64,000 bases of DNA from NCBI RefSeq assembly GCF_013282745.1, contig NZ_CP054044.1, forward strand, positions 2,480,001 to 2,544,000, read 5' to 3'. This document shows, in pieces, positions 1-9,232 of this stretch (the stretch's first letter is position 1; each line of letters opens with the position of its first letter). The position numbers were made by a program, and so were the translations under genes. This DNA comes from Yersinia bercovieri ATCC 43970. GTDB lineage: Bacteria > Pseudomonadota > Gammaproteobacteria > Enterobacterales > Enterobacteriaceae. The notes under the pieces are model-generated. The model had not been told where the DNA came from and did not search any database. It was given only the letters and a program-made list of their open reading frames with translations.

Positions 1-801
1 ATAGCTACAGGTAATGGGCGCAGTTTCCGTGATTTTATAGTTGGCAAAATCAGCCGCCGTTAGGATCCCGCCACCTTTTTTCGCTGCAGCTTCTACTGCC
101 TGGGGGATTTTGCCCTGATAAAATGCATCTGTTCCCCGCTGTGAGATTGCGCTCAATGTATCCGCCAGATCTGTCTGAATCAGACGATCGCCCGGTTGCA
201 GGGCTTCACCATCTTTACGTAGGAAAATACGTGCCGATTCTGGGTCCTGACGAAAGCGTTTGACGGTGGTATCCAGAATGTCAGTGTCGGCGCGGGTCAA
301 TACAAAGCCTTCGCGAGCCAGCTTGATTGCCGGTGCCATAACTTGCTGGCGGGTCAGTTTGCCGTATCTCTTTTGTGCGCTGTCCATCCCCAAAACCGTG
401 CCGGGAACCCCCGCAGCCAGATAGCCATACAAACTGGCATCTTTGGTCACTTTTCCCTCTTTATCCAAATACATATCAGCACTGGCAGCGGCTGGCGCGG
501 TTTCACGGAAATTGATAAATGTATCGGTTCCATCAGCAAGGTGAATGGTCATAAAGCCGCCACCGCCGATATTACCGCAGCACGGATTCACCACCGCTTG
601 CGCATACCCCACGGCAACCGCGGCATCAATTGCATTTCCACCCATTTTTAAAATATCAGTCCCTACCTGTGAAGCCAGATATTGGGAAGTCACAACCATG
701 CCATTTTTTGCTTCTACTGCTGGTGTTGAAGCCGCATGTAGCGTGCCACTCACCAGTAAAGCCAAAACAGCCAAGGGTTTATTCCATTTTTTCAAAAACA
801 T
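1..801 (-). CDS. ggt: Gamma-glutamyltranspeptidase, N-terminal part (runs off the window)
   Basis: The reverse strand is open from an ATG at 799-801 to the window edge (267 codons). Translation begins with a signal peptide (MFLKKWNKPL, then a hydrophobic stretch ending near LHAAS), so the product is periplasmic. It continues with family landmarks: GMVVTSQYLA, GGNAIDAAVA, then NPCCGNIGGGGF and the ETAP motif. The enzyme hydrolyses glutathione and other gamma-glutamyl compounds and transfers the glutamyl group. The catalytic threonine that becomes the N-terminus of the small subunit lies beyond the window and cannot be checked. An AGGAGT ribosome site sits six bases upstream of the ATG. The family assignment is secure; whether the gene is intact is unknown. 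Confidence 0.93.
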   Translation of the reverse strand, partial: MFLKKWNKPLAVLALLVSGTLHAASTPAVEAKNGMVVTSQYLASQVGTDILKMGGNAIDAAVAVGYAQAVVNPCCGNIGGGGFMTIHLADGTDTFINFRETAPAAASADMYLDKEGKVTKDASLYGYLAAGVPGTVLGMDSAQKRYGKLTRQQVMAPAIKLAREGFVLTRADTDILDTTVKRFRQDPESARIFLRKDGEALQPGDRLIQTDLADTLSAISQRGTDAFYQGKIPQAVEAAAKKGGGILTAADFANYKITETAPITCSY

Positions 802-1191
802 TCTGACTCCTGTTATTTCCTGCCCGCCAGGGATTACCCGGTCATTTTTGTCTGGCAGCTTAAAATAGCTGCTTATGGAATGTGCAAAACACACGCCAGT
901 AATAATTAATAGCAGAATTAATATTTATAGTGGCTAATTAATTGGCTACGGAGGGCGAAGTGATGAGTTATTGTCACGCTAATAGGTGGTGTATTGTTCG
1001 GTTGGGATTAAATTAAGAGAAAGCAACTGATTGAAAATAAAGGGATATGAATAAGATAGAACAGCTGGGAATAGGAATGATTATTATATAGACTCTGCGG
1101 CGGGTGCTTGAAGCTGTCTGCTTTGGGCATTGTTCGAATCAGATAGAGAGTTGCTTTGAAATAGAGCAGATGTTGCCATAAAGCAGATAGG
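802..1191. other. Non-coding stretch upstream of ggt and the hok locus
   Basis: There is no credible protein gene here. The left end should hold the ggt promoter (reverse strand) and the right end the promoter of the forward hok messenger. No promoter elements could be assigned with confidence. Confidence 0.5.
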
Positions 1192-1258
1192 AAAAAGCCC
1201 CGTACTGACGTTAATCAACACGAGGCTCCCTAATGCACGACAACATTACGGTAGCCTT
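1192..1258 (-). ncRNA. sok: Sok-like antisense RNA (5' end approximate)
   Basis: On the reverse strand a terminator hairpin (stem AGCCTCGT/ACGGGGCT with one U-G pair, ending in five T) occupies 1192-1227, directly opposite the mok start region. Plasmid R1 Sok RNA ends in the same kind of hairpin, and antisense RNAs of hok loci are about 55-65 nt. By position this RNA would pair with the mok translation start and so block hok, whose translation depends on mok. The 3' end is seen in the sequence; the 5' end near 1250-1258 is inferred from family length only. Confidence 0.5.
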
Positions 1259-1445
1259 TTACCCGCCGAAAGGCAAGGCAAGGAGGCTGAATATGCCACA
1301 AAATACGTTTGTTTACTGCCTGCTAATTGTTTGTATAACAGTGTTGGCATTTACATTAATAACGCATAAATCACTATGTGAATTACGCCTAAAAGATGGA
1401 AACAAAGAGGTTGCGGCCATTTTAGCTTACGAATCTGAACGGTAA
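1233..1445 (+). CDS. mok-type leader frame overlapping hok
   Basis: A 70-codon frame starts at ATG 1233 behind GAGG and runs in frame through the hok gene to the same stop. Its first 20 codons (MHDNITVAFY...) are not toxin-like. The arrangement matches E. coli hokC (gef), where an upstream in-frame reading frame (mokC) must be translated for hok to be translated. The Sok-like RNA covers this start. The most likely role is therefore translational coupling and antisense control, not production of a separate functional protein. Confidence 0.6.
   Translation: MHDNITVAFYPPKGKARRLNMPQNTFVYCLLIVCITVLAFTLITHKSLCELRLKDGNKEVAAILAYESER
1293..1445 (+). CDS. hokC: Hok/Gef family type I toxin, 50 aa
   Basis: The 50-residue product has the family layout: a short N-terminus, one membrane helix (about residues 6-24, YCLLIVCITVLAFTLI), then the hallmark SLCEL motif (residues 27-31) with the conserved cysteine, and a soluble tail ending AYESER; E. 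coli HokC likewise ends AYESE. Hok proteins depolarise the inner membrane when made in excess. The start was chosen by the strong AAGGAGG at 1279-1285 and the 50-aa family length. It is preceded by an in-frame mok-like segment and faced by a Sok-like antisense RNA, so the whole locus looks intact. The symbol reflects closest resemblance; the locus is not at the E. coli hokC position. Confidence 0.88.
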   Translation: MPQNTFVYCLLIVCITVLAFTLITHKSLCELRLKDGNKEVAAILAYESER

Positions 1446-1452
1446 GGCGACC

Positions 1453-1480
1453 AGGCGGGGAGCAATCCCCGCCTTTCGTT
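1453..1480 (+). terminator. Hairpin after hok
   Basis: An eight-pair stem AGGCGGGG/CCCCGCCT with loop AGCAAT is followed by TTCGTT, 7 bases after the hok stop. It is probably the 3' end of the hok messenger. Confidence 0.55.
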
Positions 1481-1544
1481 GTCAGGTAGCAGTTTTCAAG
1501 CAACCATTTAGCTTTTTGCATGTTAAAGCTAAGCAGCTTTGGCA

Positions 1545-1578
1545 TAAAAAAACCAGCTCAGCATGAGCTGACTGGTTT
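1545..1578 (-). terminator. Terminator of the peroxiredoxin gene
   Basis: Read on the reverse strand, AAACCAGTCAGC / GCTGAGCTGGTTT forms a hairpin ending in seven T, about 40 bases after the peroxiredoxin stop codon. Confidence 0.75.
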
Positions 1579-1617
1579 GATATCCCCTGAGCGAAGCAGG
1601 GCTAGCCTAAACGATTA

Positions 1618-2220
1618 TTACAGTTTAGAGGCATTTTCAGACAGATATTTAGCCACGCCATCTGGAGATGCGCCCATACCTGCTTTACCTTTTTCCCACT
1701 GTGCAGGGCAAACATCGCCGTGCTCTTCGTGGAATTGCAGTGCGTCAACCATACGCAGCATTTCATCGATGTTACGGCCCAGTGGCAGGTCGTTAACCAC
1801 TTGGTGGCGAACCACGCCGTTTTTGTCGATGAGGAAAGAGCCACGCAGTGCAACACCTGCATCTGGGTGCTCAATGCCGTAGGCTTTCTGAATTTCACGT
1901 TTGATATCAGCAACCATTGGGTACTTAACTTCACCAATACCGCCGTTATCCACTGGGGTTTTACGCCATGCGTTGTGAACAAACTCGGAGTCGAAAGAGA
2001 CACCAACAACTTCAACGCCACGTTTCTGGAATTCTTCGTAACGGTGGTCGAAAGCGATCAACTCTGAAGGACAAACGAAAGTGAAGTCCATTGGCCAGAA
2101 GAACAGGACGGCAGGGCGGCCGTTCAGGTGTTTTTTCAGGTTGAAGTTTTCAACGATTTCGCCGCTACCAAGAACAGCAGCTGCTGTAAAATCAGGGGCT
2201 TGACGAGTTACCAGAACCAT
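1618..2220 (-). CDS. tsaA: Typical 2-Cys peroxiredoxin (AhpC/TSA family)
   Basis: The 200-aa cytoplasmic thiol peroxidase reduces hydrogen peroxide, organic peroxides and possibly peroxynitrite. The peroxidatic cysteine is C50 in the FVCPSE motif, and the resolving cysteine is C171 in DVCPAQW. A GGIG motif at 93-96 is present, but the C-terminal YF motif of the peroxide-sensitive subgroup is not seen. No ahpF-like reductase partner is adjacent, so reduction probably comes from thioredoxin. The start has an AGGAG site (tactcctgtt on the forward strand). A candidate OxyR site lies about 110 bases upstream. The gene is monocistronic with its own terminator. The symbol follows common Yersinia usage. 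Confidence 0.93.
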   Translation of the reverse strand: MVLVTRQAPDFTAAAVLGSGEIVENFNLKKHLNGRPAVLFFWPMDFTFVCPSELIAFDHRYEEFQKRGVEVVGVSFDSEFVHNAWRKTPVDNGGIGEVKYPMVADIKREIQKAYGIEHPDAGVALRGSFLIDKNGVVRHQVVNDLPLGRNIDEMLRMVDALQFHEEHGDVCPAQWEKGKAGMGASPDGVAKYLSENASKL

Positions 2221-2311
2221 AAATTACTCCTGTTAATAGGGATGGATTAACCAGTTGTCTTAAAAGTATCGGCACAGCATAGGTATTTAAGTGCAATGAA
2301 TAAAGGGATAA

Positions 2312-2341
2312 ATACCAATCGCTGTGATAGTTTTTACCTAT
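2312..2341 (-). promoter_or_regulatory. Candidate OxyR binding site
   Basis: ATAG-N7-CTAT at 2327-2341 agrees with one full OxyR half (ATAGNTNNNANCTAT) on both strands. A weaker second half follows towards the gene on the reverse strand (ATTG seven bases further, then an A/T-rich stretch), preserving the 10-11 bp periodicity. It lies upstream of a peroxiredoxin gene, a typical OxyR target. This is a pattern match only. Confidence 0.5.
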
Positions 2342-2444
2342 CGTTATAACGATTTTAGTTTCGTAGTCTTGCTAAGATACCCATTTTACCAAAAAGCGCA
2401 AGTGGCTTAGTGTCAATAACCACGCAGAAAAAATGGGCTTTTGG

Positions 2445-3026
2445 CTAAATCTGCTGACATTTCGCCTGTAACATCATGGCGGGATAAAATGCCAAAAACA
2501 GCTGCTCCAGCGGCTGATAGTGTTGCTCTATATCGTGAAAAGAGCCTGCAAGCGCTGCCAGTTTGGGCCGCCGGTTAGCCATACCCTGTAACACATCAGC
2601 AATAAAGGGTAGTTCAGCATAACGTTCCAGCCAACGCTCTGGCCACAAATAGGCGTTCAGGTTCTGAAAGCGCACGGGAGTCTGCTGCAAATGGGGCAAA
2701 ATCTGGTTTTGCGCATGTTGGATAAAATCGGGCAGCGGGCAGTCAGGTACCAGTTTATCCCAATGACGGGCGAGAAAGTGGTCCCACAGCACATCTAGAG
2801 TAATAGGGGCAACCCGACGATAGTCGGCACTGAAATAGGTTCGCGCCTCTTTAACTAATGACAAGGTATCCGTCATCACATCAACGCGACGATGCATCAT
2901 GATGCCCGCTACAATATCAGGGGCATATTCACCCTGTGGATTACCACGGACAAAATCTGCCAGCAGATTGCCGAGTAAAGAGCTGTCAGCCAGCGTGGCG
3001 AGATGAAGATGGGCGAGGAAGTTCAT
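2445..3026 (-). CDS. acpH: Acyl carrier protein phosphodiesterase
   Basis: The 193-aa product removes the 4'-phosphopantetheine arm from holo-ACP and so takes part in prosthetic-group turnover. The N-terminus [10 protein letters not shown] and the following [10 protein letters not shown] are near-identical to E. coli AcpH (YajB), which is also 193 aa. The internal [11 protein letters not shown] and [15 protein letters not shown] carry the metal-dependent, HD-like histidines and aspartates. A longer frame starts six codons upstream, but the family length and N-terminus favour ATG 3024-3026. It is transcribed divergently from queA, as in E. coli. Confidence 0.95.
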   Translation of the reverse strand: MNFLAHLHLATLADSSLLGNLLADFVRGNPQGEYAPDIVAGIMMHRRVDVMTDTLSLVKEARTYFSADYRRVAPITLDVLWDHFLARHWDKLVPDCPLPDFIQHAQNQILPHLQQTPVRFQNLNAYLWPERWLERYAELPFIADVLQGMANRRPKLAALAGSFHDIEQHYQPLEQLFLAFYPAMMLQAKCQQI

Positions 3027-3169
3027 GTCCTGAGTATAATTCAAATGGTCGCCAATTATCCTTATTTCTTGCAGCCTGCTCCTGAGGGCTCTAGACTAGC
3101 GGCCTGTTTTTGTATACCTGCCCATCATCTCTGTTGGTTCGGGTCTGTCCTGATATGAAGTGGAAAGCC

Positions 3170-4240
3170 ATGCGTGTTGCCGATTTTTCTTTTGAGCTAC
3201 CGGAATCTCTGATTGCCCATTACCCCCAGTCCCAGCGTAGCGGTTGCCGCTTATTGTCACTGGATGGCCCGACGGGAACCTTAACTCACGGCATTTTCAC
3301 TGATTTGCTGGATAAATTAGAGCCAGGTGACCTGCTGGTATTCAACAATACCCGGGTTATTCCGGCTCGCCTGTTTGGCCGTAAAGCCAGTGGCGGTAAG
3401 CTTGAAGTGCTGGTCGAACGTGTTTTGGATGATCATCGCGTTCTGGCCCATGTTAAAGCATCAAAATCACCTAAACCCGGTACTGAGCTGCTATTAGGTG
3501 ATGATGAGAGTATCCGAGCCACCATGCTGGCAAGGCATGACACGCTGTTTGAGTTGCGGTTTGACGATGAACGAGATGTTTTCACCATCCTGAATGCAGT
3601 CGGCCATATGCCTTTACCCCCTTATATTGATCGCCCTGATGAAGATGCTGATCGCGAGCTGTACCAAACGGTATACAGCGAGCGTCCAGGGGCGGTTGCT
3701 GCTCCAACCGCCGGGCTACATTTTGATGAGCCGATGCTGGCGGCATTGCGGGAAAAAGGCATTGAGATGGCCTTCGTGACCTTGCATGTCGGCGCTGGGA
3801 CCTTCCAACCAGTACGGGTTGACACCATCGAAGAGCATATTATGCATTCCGAATATGCAGAAGTACCCCAACAGGTAGTCGATGCTGTTCTGGCCTGTAA
3901 AGCCCGTGGCAAGCGCGTGGTCGCTGTCGGCACTACCTCAGTACGTTCATTGGAAAGTGCCGCCAAAGCGACGGAGAATGGCCTGATTGCTCCCTTCTTT
4001 GGTGATACTCGTATCTTTATTTATCCGGGATATGAATACCAGGTTGTGGATGCTTTAGTTACCAATTTCCATCTACCTGAATCAACATTGATAATGCTTG
4101 TTTCTGCCTTCGCCGGTTATAAAAATACCATGAATGCTTATCAGCAGGCGGTGGCAGAGCAATACCGCTTTTTCAGTTATGGCGATGCAATGTTCATCAG
4201 CCGTAATCCACGGGCACCGCAAGAGACGGTTCACCCGTAA
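3170..4240 (+). CDS. queA: S-adenosylmethionine:tRNA ribosyltransferase-isomerase
   Basis: The 356-aa enzyme transfers and isomerises the ribose of S-adenosylmethionine onto preQ1 in tRNA, giving epoxyqueuosine. The protein starts [19 protein letters not shown], like E. coli QueA of identical length. Conserved blocks include [37 protein letters not shown] and [15 protein letters not shown]. The frame is open 20 codons further upstream, but that extension has no family match, so ATG 3170 was chosen. tgt follows 91 bases downstream; the two enzymes act consecutively (Tgt first). Confidence 0.97.
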   Translation: MRVADFSFELPESLIAHYPQSQRSGCRLLSLDGPTGTLTHGIFTDLLDKLEPGDLLVFNNTRVIPARLFGRKASGGKLEVLVERVLDDHRVLAHVKASKSPKPGTELLLGDDESIRATMLARHDTLFELRFDDERDVFTILNAVGHMPLPPYIDRPDEDADRELYQTVYSERPGAVAAPTAGLHFDEPMLAALREKGIEMAFVTLHVGAGTFQPVRVDTIEEHIMHSEYAEVPQQVVDAVLACKARGKRVVAVGTTSVRSLESAAKATENGLIAPFFGDTRIFIYPGYEYQVVDALVTNFHLPESTLIMLVSAFAGYKNTMNAYQQAVAEQYRFFSYGDAMFISRNPRAPQETVHP

Positions 4241-4256
4241 ATTTCAGGTCACATAG

Positions 4257-5456
<1,200 letters not shown>

Positions 5457-5477
5457 TTCTAAAATTACCATCTTTAC

Positions 5478-5556
5478 ATACCCAAAAGAGTTCGAGCGCA
5501 GGAAGGTAGCAAACGAAAGTAGCTAAAACATCTGCGGTTTGAAAGATGGCGGGTAT
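5478..5556. repeat. Internally deleted ERIC element
   Basis: The stretch begins ATACCC and ends GGGTAT, with nested inner arms TTCGAGCGCAG and CTGCGGTTTGAA. Left (GAGTTCGAG..GCAGGAAGG..GCAAACGA) and right (ACATCTGCGG.TTGAAAGATG.CGGGTAT) parts resemble the two ends of the 127-bp enterobacterial repetitive intergenic consensus as I recall it. The central GTGAATCCCC...GGGGTGAGCG part is missing. Size is about 79 bp. It lies in the tgt-yajC gap and would be transcribed as a hairpin. Confidence 0.7.
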
Positions 5557-5645
5557 TTTATAGATTGAACAGTTACGATTAACCGTTACTGATTTTATCG
5601 CACTGATTTCACACTACTGATATTGATAACAATGAGGGAATTTTA

Positions 5646-5978
5646 ATGAGTCTTTTCATTTCCGATGCTGTCGCATCCGCTGGGGCTCCGGCTCAGAGCA
5701 GCCCGTACTCCCTGGTGATTATGCTGGTGGTATTTGGTCTGATTTTTTACTTCATGATCCTGCGTCCACAGCAAAAACGTGCCAAAGAACACAAAAAACT
5801 GATGGATTCTATCGGCAAGGGTGATGAAGTATTGACCACTGGTGGTTTACTCGGTCGTGTGACTAAGGTTGCGGAAACAGGTTATATTGTCATCGCACTG
5901 AACGACACCACTGAAGTGATGATCAAACGTGACTTCGTTGCTGCCGTTTTACCGAAAGGTACAATGAAGGCTCTGTAA
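5646..5978 (+). CDS. yajC: Sec translocon accessory protein YajC
   Basis: The 110-aa inner-membrane protein forms the YajC-SecD-SecF complex with the SecYEG translocon. It has a short periplasmic N-terminus, one membrane helix (about residues 20-40, SLVIMLVVFGLIFYFMIL) followed by RPQQKRAKEHKKLMDSI, and a small cytoplasmic domain ending LPKGTMKAL. Length and sequence match E. coli YajC. The SD GAGGGAA precedes ATG 5646. secD follows with a short gap. Confidence 0.97.
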   Translation: MSLFISDAVASAGAPAQSSPYSLVIMLVVFGLIFYFMILRPQQKRAKEHKKLMDSIGKGDEVLTTGGLLGRVTKVAETGYIVIALNDTTEVMIKRDFVAAVLPKGTMKAL

Positions 5979-6005
5979 TTTTTGATTTTCCCGAAGGGAA
6001 TTGCC

Positions 6006-7853
6006 GTGTTAAACCGTTATCCTTTGTGGAAGTATCTGATGCTGATCGTCGTGATCTTCGTCGGTCTGCTATATGCACTTCCCAACCTTTATGGTGAGGA
6101 TCCGGCTGTTCAAATCACTGGTGCGCGAGGAATCGCCGCCAGTGAAACAACGCTGGTCCAAGTCCGTGACGTTTTAGAAAAAGAGAACATAGCGAGCAAG
6201 TCTATTGCACTGGAAAATGGTGCAATCCTGGCTCGCTTTAAAGATCCTGACGTCCAGCTGCGTGCCCGTGAGGCGCTTGTTGCTGCGATGGGGGATAAAT
6301 ACGTTATCGCGCTAAACCTGGCGCCGGCAACGCCTTCTTGGCTTGCCAGGCTGGGTGCTGAGCCGATGAAGCTGGGTCTTGACCTGCGTGGTGGTGTGCA
6401 CTTCCTGATGGAAGTGGACATGGACACTGCGCTTGGCAAACTGCAAGAGCAAACGATGGATACCCTGCGCACTGATCTGCGTGAGAAAAATATCCCGTAT
6501 GCGACAGTGCGTAAACTCGATAACTATGGTGTTGAAGTGCGTTTTCGCGACGATAAAACCCGCGATGACGCTATCAGCTACCTCTCTTCTCGCCACCGAG
6601 ATCTGGTGATTGGTTCTAATGGCAGCAATACGTTAAAAGCTGTGATGACCGATGACCGTCTGCGAGAAGCGCGCGAATATGCGGTTCAGCAAAACATTAC
6701 GATCCTGCGTAACCGGGTTAACCAACTAGGTGTAGCCGAGCCGTTGGTTCAGCGCCAGGGTTCAGATCGTATTGTGGTTGAGTTACCGGGTATCCAAGAC
6801 ACTGCACGTGCCAAAGAGATTCTTGGTGCGACGGCAACGCTGGAATTCCGTCTGGTAAACAGCAATGTTGATGCCTCTGTGGCCGCCACCGGCCGTGTGC
6901 CGGGCGATTCAGAGGTCAAAAATACCCGTGAAGGCCGCCCGGTTGTCTTGTACAAACGCGTGATCCTGACCGGTGACCATATTACCGATTCAACCTCCAG
7001 CACCGACGAATATAACCAGGCTCAGGTTAATATTTCGCTCGACAGTGCCGGTGGTTCTTTGATGTCTAATTTTACCAAAGACAATATCGGCAAGCCGATG
7101 GCGACTTTGTTTGTAGAATATAAAGACAGCGGTAAAAAAGATGCTAATGGCCGCGCGATTCTGGTTAAGCAGGAAGAAGTTATCAACGTTGCGACCATTC
7201 AATCGCGCCTAGGTAACAGTTTCCGCATTACTGGCATTGATAATCCGGCTGAAGCTCGTCAGCTCTCCCTATTACTGCGTGCGGGTGCGTTGATTGCCCC
7301 AATCCAAATCGTGGAAGAGCGGACTATCGGGCCAACTTTGGGTTCACAAAACATCACCCAAGGTCTGGAAGCCTGCTTGTGGGGCTTGGCGGTCTCTATT
7401 CTATTTATGGTGATCTACTACCGTAAATTTGGTGTGATTGCCAGTACGGCACTGTTGGCTAACTTGGTGTTGATCGTGGGTGTGATGTCCCTGCTGCCGG
7501 GGGCGACATTAACCATGCCGGGTATTGCCGGGATCGTATTGACGCTGGCGGTAGCAGTTGATGCTAACGTGCTGATTAACGAGCGAATAAAAGAAGAGTA
7601 CCGAAACGGGCGGACGATCCAGCAAGCGATTCATGAAGGGTACAAAGGTGCCTTCTCAAGTATCGTTGATGCGAACGTAACGACGCTTATCACAGCAATT
7701 ATTCTTTACGCTGTAGGTACTGGTTCGATTAAAGGCTTTGCTATTACAACGGCCATTGGTGTTATCACGTCAATGTTCACCGCAATAGTCGGTACTCGTG
7801 CCATCGTCAACCTGCTTTACGGCGGCAAGCGCATTAACAAGCTGTCTATTTGA
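6006..7853 (+). CDS. secD: Protein translocase subunit SecD
   Basis: The 615-aa inner-membrane protein uses the proton-motive force, with SecF, to pull preproteins out of SecYEG on the periplasmic side. The first membrane helix (residues 7-24) is followed by a large periplasmic domain that opens with [17 protein letters not shown]. It ends in an RND-type bundle of five helices containing [21 protein letters not shown], with the conserved aspartate. Start is GTG 6006 ([10 protein letters not shown], aligning with [10 protein letters not shown] of E. coli, also 615 aa), behind GAAGGGA. The longer frame from ATG 5982 overlaps the SD region and is rejected. Confidence 0.97.
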   Translation: MLNRYPLWKYLMLIVVIFVGLLYALPNLYGEDPAVQITGARGIAASETTLVQVRDVLEKENIASKSIALENGAILARFKDPDVQLRAREALVAAMGDKYVIALNLAPATPSWLARLGAEPMKLGLDLRGGVHFLMEVDMDTALGKLQEQTMDTLRTDLREKNIPYATVRKLDNYGVEVRFRDDKTRDDAISYLSSRHRDLVIGSNGSNTLKAVMTDDRLREAREYAVQQNITILRNRVNQLGVAEPLVQRQGSDRIVVELPGIQDTARAKEILGATATLEFRLVNSNVDASVAATGRVPGDSEVKNTREGRPVVLYKRVILTGDHITDSTSSTDEYNQAQVNISLDSAGGSLMSNFTKDNIGKPMATLFVEYKDSGKKDANGRAILVKQEEVINVATIQSRLGNSFRITGIDNPAEARQLSLLLRAGALIAPIQIVEERTIGPTLGSQNITQGLEACLWGLAVSILFMVIYYRKFGVIASTALLANLVLIVGVMSLLPGATLTMPGIAGIVLTLAVAVDANVLINERIKEEYRNGRTIQQAIHEGYKGAFSSIVDANVTTLITAIILYAVGTGSIKGFAITTAIGVITSMFTAIVGTRAIVNLLYGGKRINKLSI

Positions 7854-7863
7854 GGAGTACGTT

Positions 7864-8832
7864 GTGGCACAGGATTATACTGTTGAACAACTGAACTATG
7901 GCCGTAGAGTCTATGACTTTATGCGCTGGGATAACGTTGCTTTCGGCATCTCGTTGCTGCTGTTGGTTGCATCAATTGCGGTAATGTCCACCAAAGGGTT
8001 CAACTGGGGTCTTGATTTCACTGGTGGTACGGTGATTGAAATTAACCTGGAAAAACCTGCTGATCTGGACCAACTGCGCGACACACTAGAAAAGGCGGGT
8101 TTTGAGTCGCCAATTCTGCAAAACTTTGGTAGCACTCGTGATGTGATGGTACGTATGCCACCTGCAACCGGGACTGCCGGGCAGGAGCTGGGTAACAAAG
8201 TCATATCCGTTATCAATGAGTCAGTTGATAAGAATGCATCGGTAAAACGTATCGAATTCGTCGGCCCAAGTGTGGGGAGTGATTTAGCCCAGGCCGGTGG
8301 TATGGCGTTATTAGTGGCGTTGCTGTGTATTCTGGTTTATGTCGGTTTCCGTTTTGAATGGCGTTTGGCGCTAGGGGCGGTTATCGCTCTGGCCCATGAC
8401 GTGATTATTACCATGGGGATCTTGTCGTTATTCCATATCGAGATTGACCTAACTATCGTCGCTTCATTGATGTCAGTTATTGGTTACTCACTTAACGACA
8501 GCATTGTGGTCTCTGACCGTATTCGTGAAAACTTCCGCAAAATTCGTCGCGGCACACCTTACGAAATCATGAACGTGTCTTTGACCCAAACCCTAAGCCG
8601 TACCCTTATGACTTCTGGGACTACGCTGATGGTGGTATTGATGCTGTTTATCTTCGGTGGTGCGATGCTGCAAGGCTTCTCACTGACGATGCTGATCGGT
8701 GTGTCCATCGGTACAGTTTCATCCATCTACGTTGCGTCCGCGCTGGCGTTGAAACTGGGTATGAAACGTGAGCATATGTTGCAGCAAAAAGTTGAGAAAG
8801 AGGGCGCAGATCAGCCTTCAATCCTGCCGTAA
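7864..8832 (+). CDS. secF: Protein translocase subunit SecF
   Basis: The 322-aa partner of SecD has six predicted membrane helices: one near residues 19-38, then a periplasmic domain containing [12 protein letters not shown], then five C-terminal helices with [16 protein letters not shown] and [19 protein letters not shown]. The C-terminus [23 protein letters not shown] is identical to E. coli. Start is GTG 7864 behind GAGGAG, 10 bases after secD ends. The longer frame from ATG 7798 lies inside secD. A terminator follows. Confidence 0.97.
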   Translation: MAQDYTVEQLNYGRRVYDFMRWDNVAFGISLLLLVASIAVMSTKGFNWGLDFTGGTVIEINLEKPADLDQLRDTLEKAGFESPILQNFGSTRDVMVRMPPATGTAGQELGNKVISVINESVDKNASVKRIEFVGPSVGSDLAQAGGMALLVALLCILVYVGFRFEWRLALGAVIALAHDVIITMGILSLFHIEIDLTIVASLMSVIGYSLNDSIVVSDRIRENFRKIRRGTPYEIMNVSLTQTLSRTLMTSGTTLMVVLMLFIFGGAMLQGFSLTMLIGVSIGTVSSIYVASALALKLGMKREHMLQQKVEKEGADQPSILP

Positions 8833-8860
8833 TAGCTTGTAAGCGGTAGTACAAAATATA

Positions 8861-8920
8861 AGCCCTGATGCCGACTGTATCTTAGTGCTATTGAAGATAC
8901 AGTCGATGTTAGGGCTTTTT
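8861..8920 (+). terminator. Terminator of the yajC-secDF operon
   Basis: A long hairpin with AGCCCT outer arm, CGACTGTATCTT/AAGATACAGTCG inner stem and AGGGCT closing arm is followed by five T. Confidence 0.85.
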
Positions 8921-9232
8921 GTTATTGAATCAGCCAAACTTCTTTTTCACAGTAAAACGCTATCGATTAACTCTCTTCTTCACTTTCTCCGTTCAATTAT
9001 TACTTAACTTTATTTATTATAGTTACATTGATGATTTTCTTTTTGTATATAAATATCGACTTGATTGATTCTATGAATCAATAAGAAAAATAAATCATTA
9101 AAGTGGACTGTTTTGGGATTTACCTAACTTATTTGATAGGTTGTCTATTAACTATACACTATTCTCCACTTAGATATAGGCATTCAAGATTAAATGTAAA
9201 ATAATTAAAGAATCACCAATAAGGAGGATTTA
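8921..9232 (+). other. AT-rich region upstream of the unknown 797-codon gene
   Basis: About 310 bases of markedly AT-rich DNA without a gene. Several TATA-like boxes (for example TATACACTAT near 9155-9165) could serve as -10 elements, but no convincing -35 pairing was found. The composition suggests H-NS-type silencing, which is inference. Confidence 0.4.
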
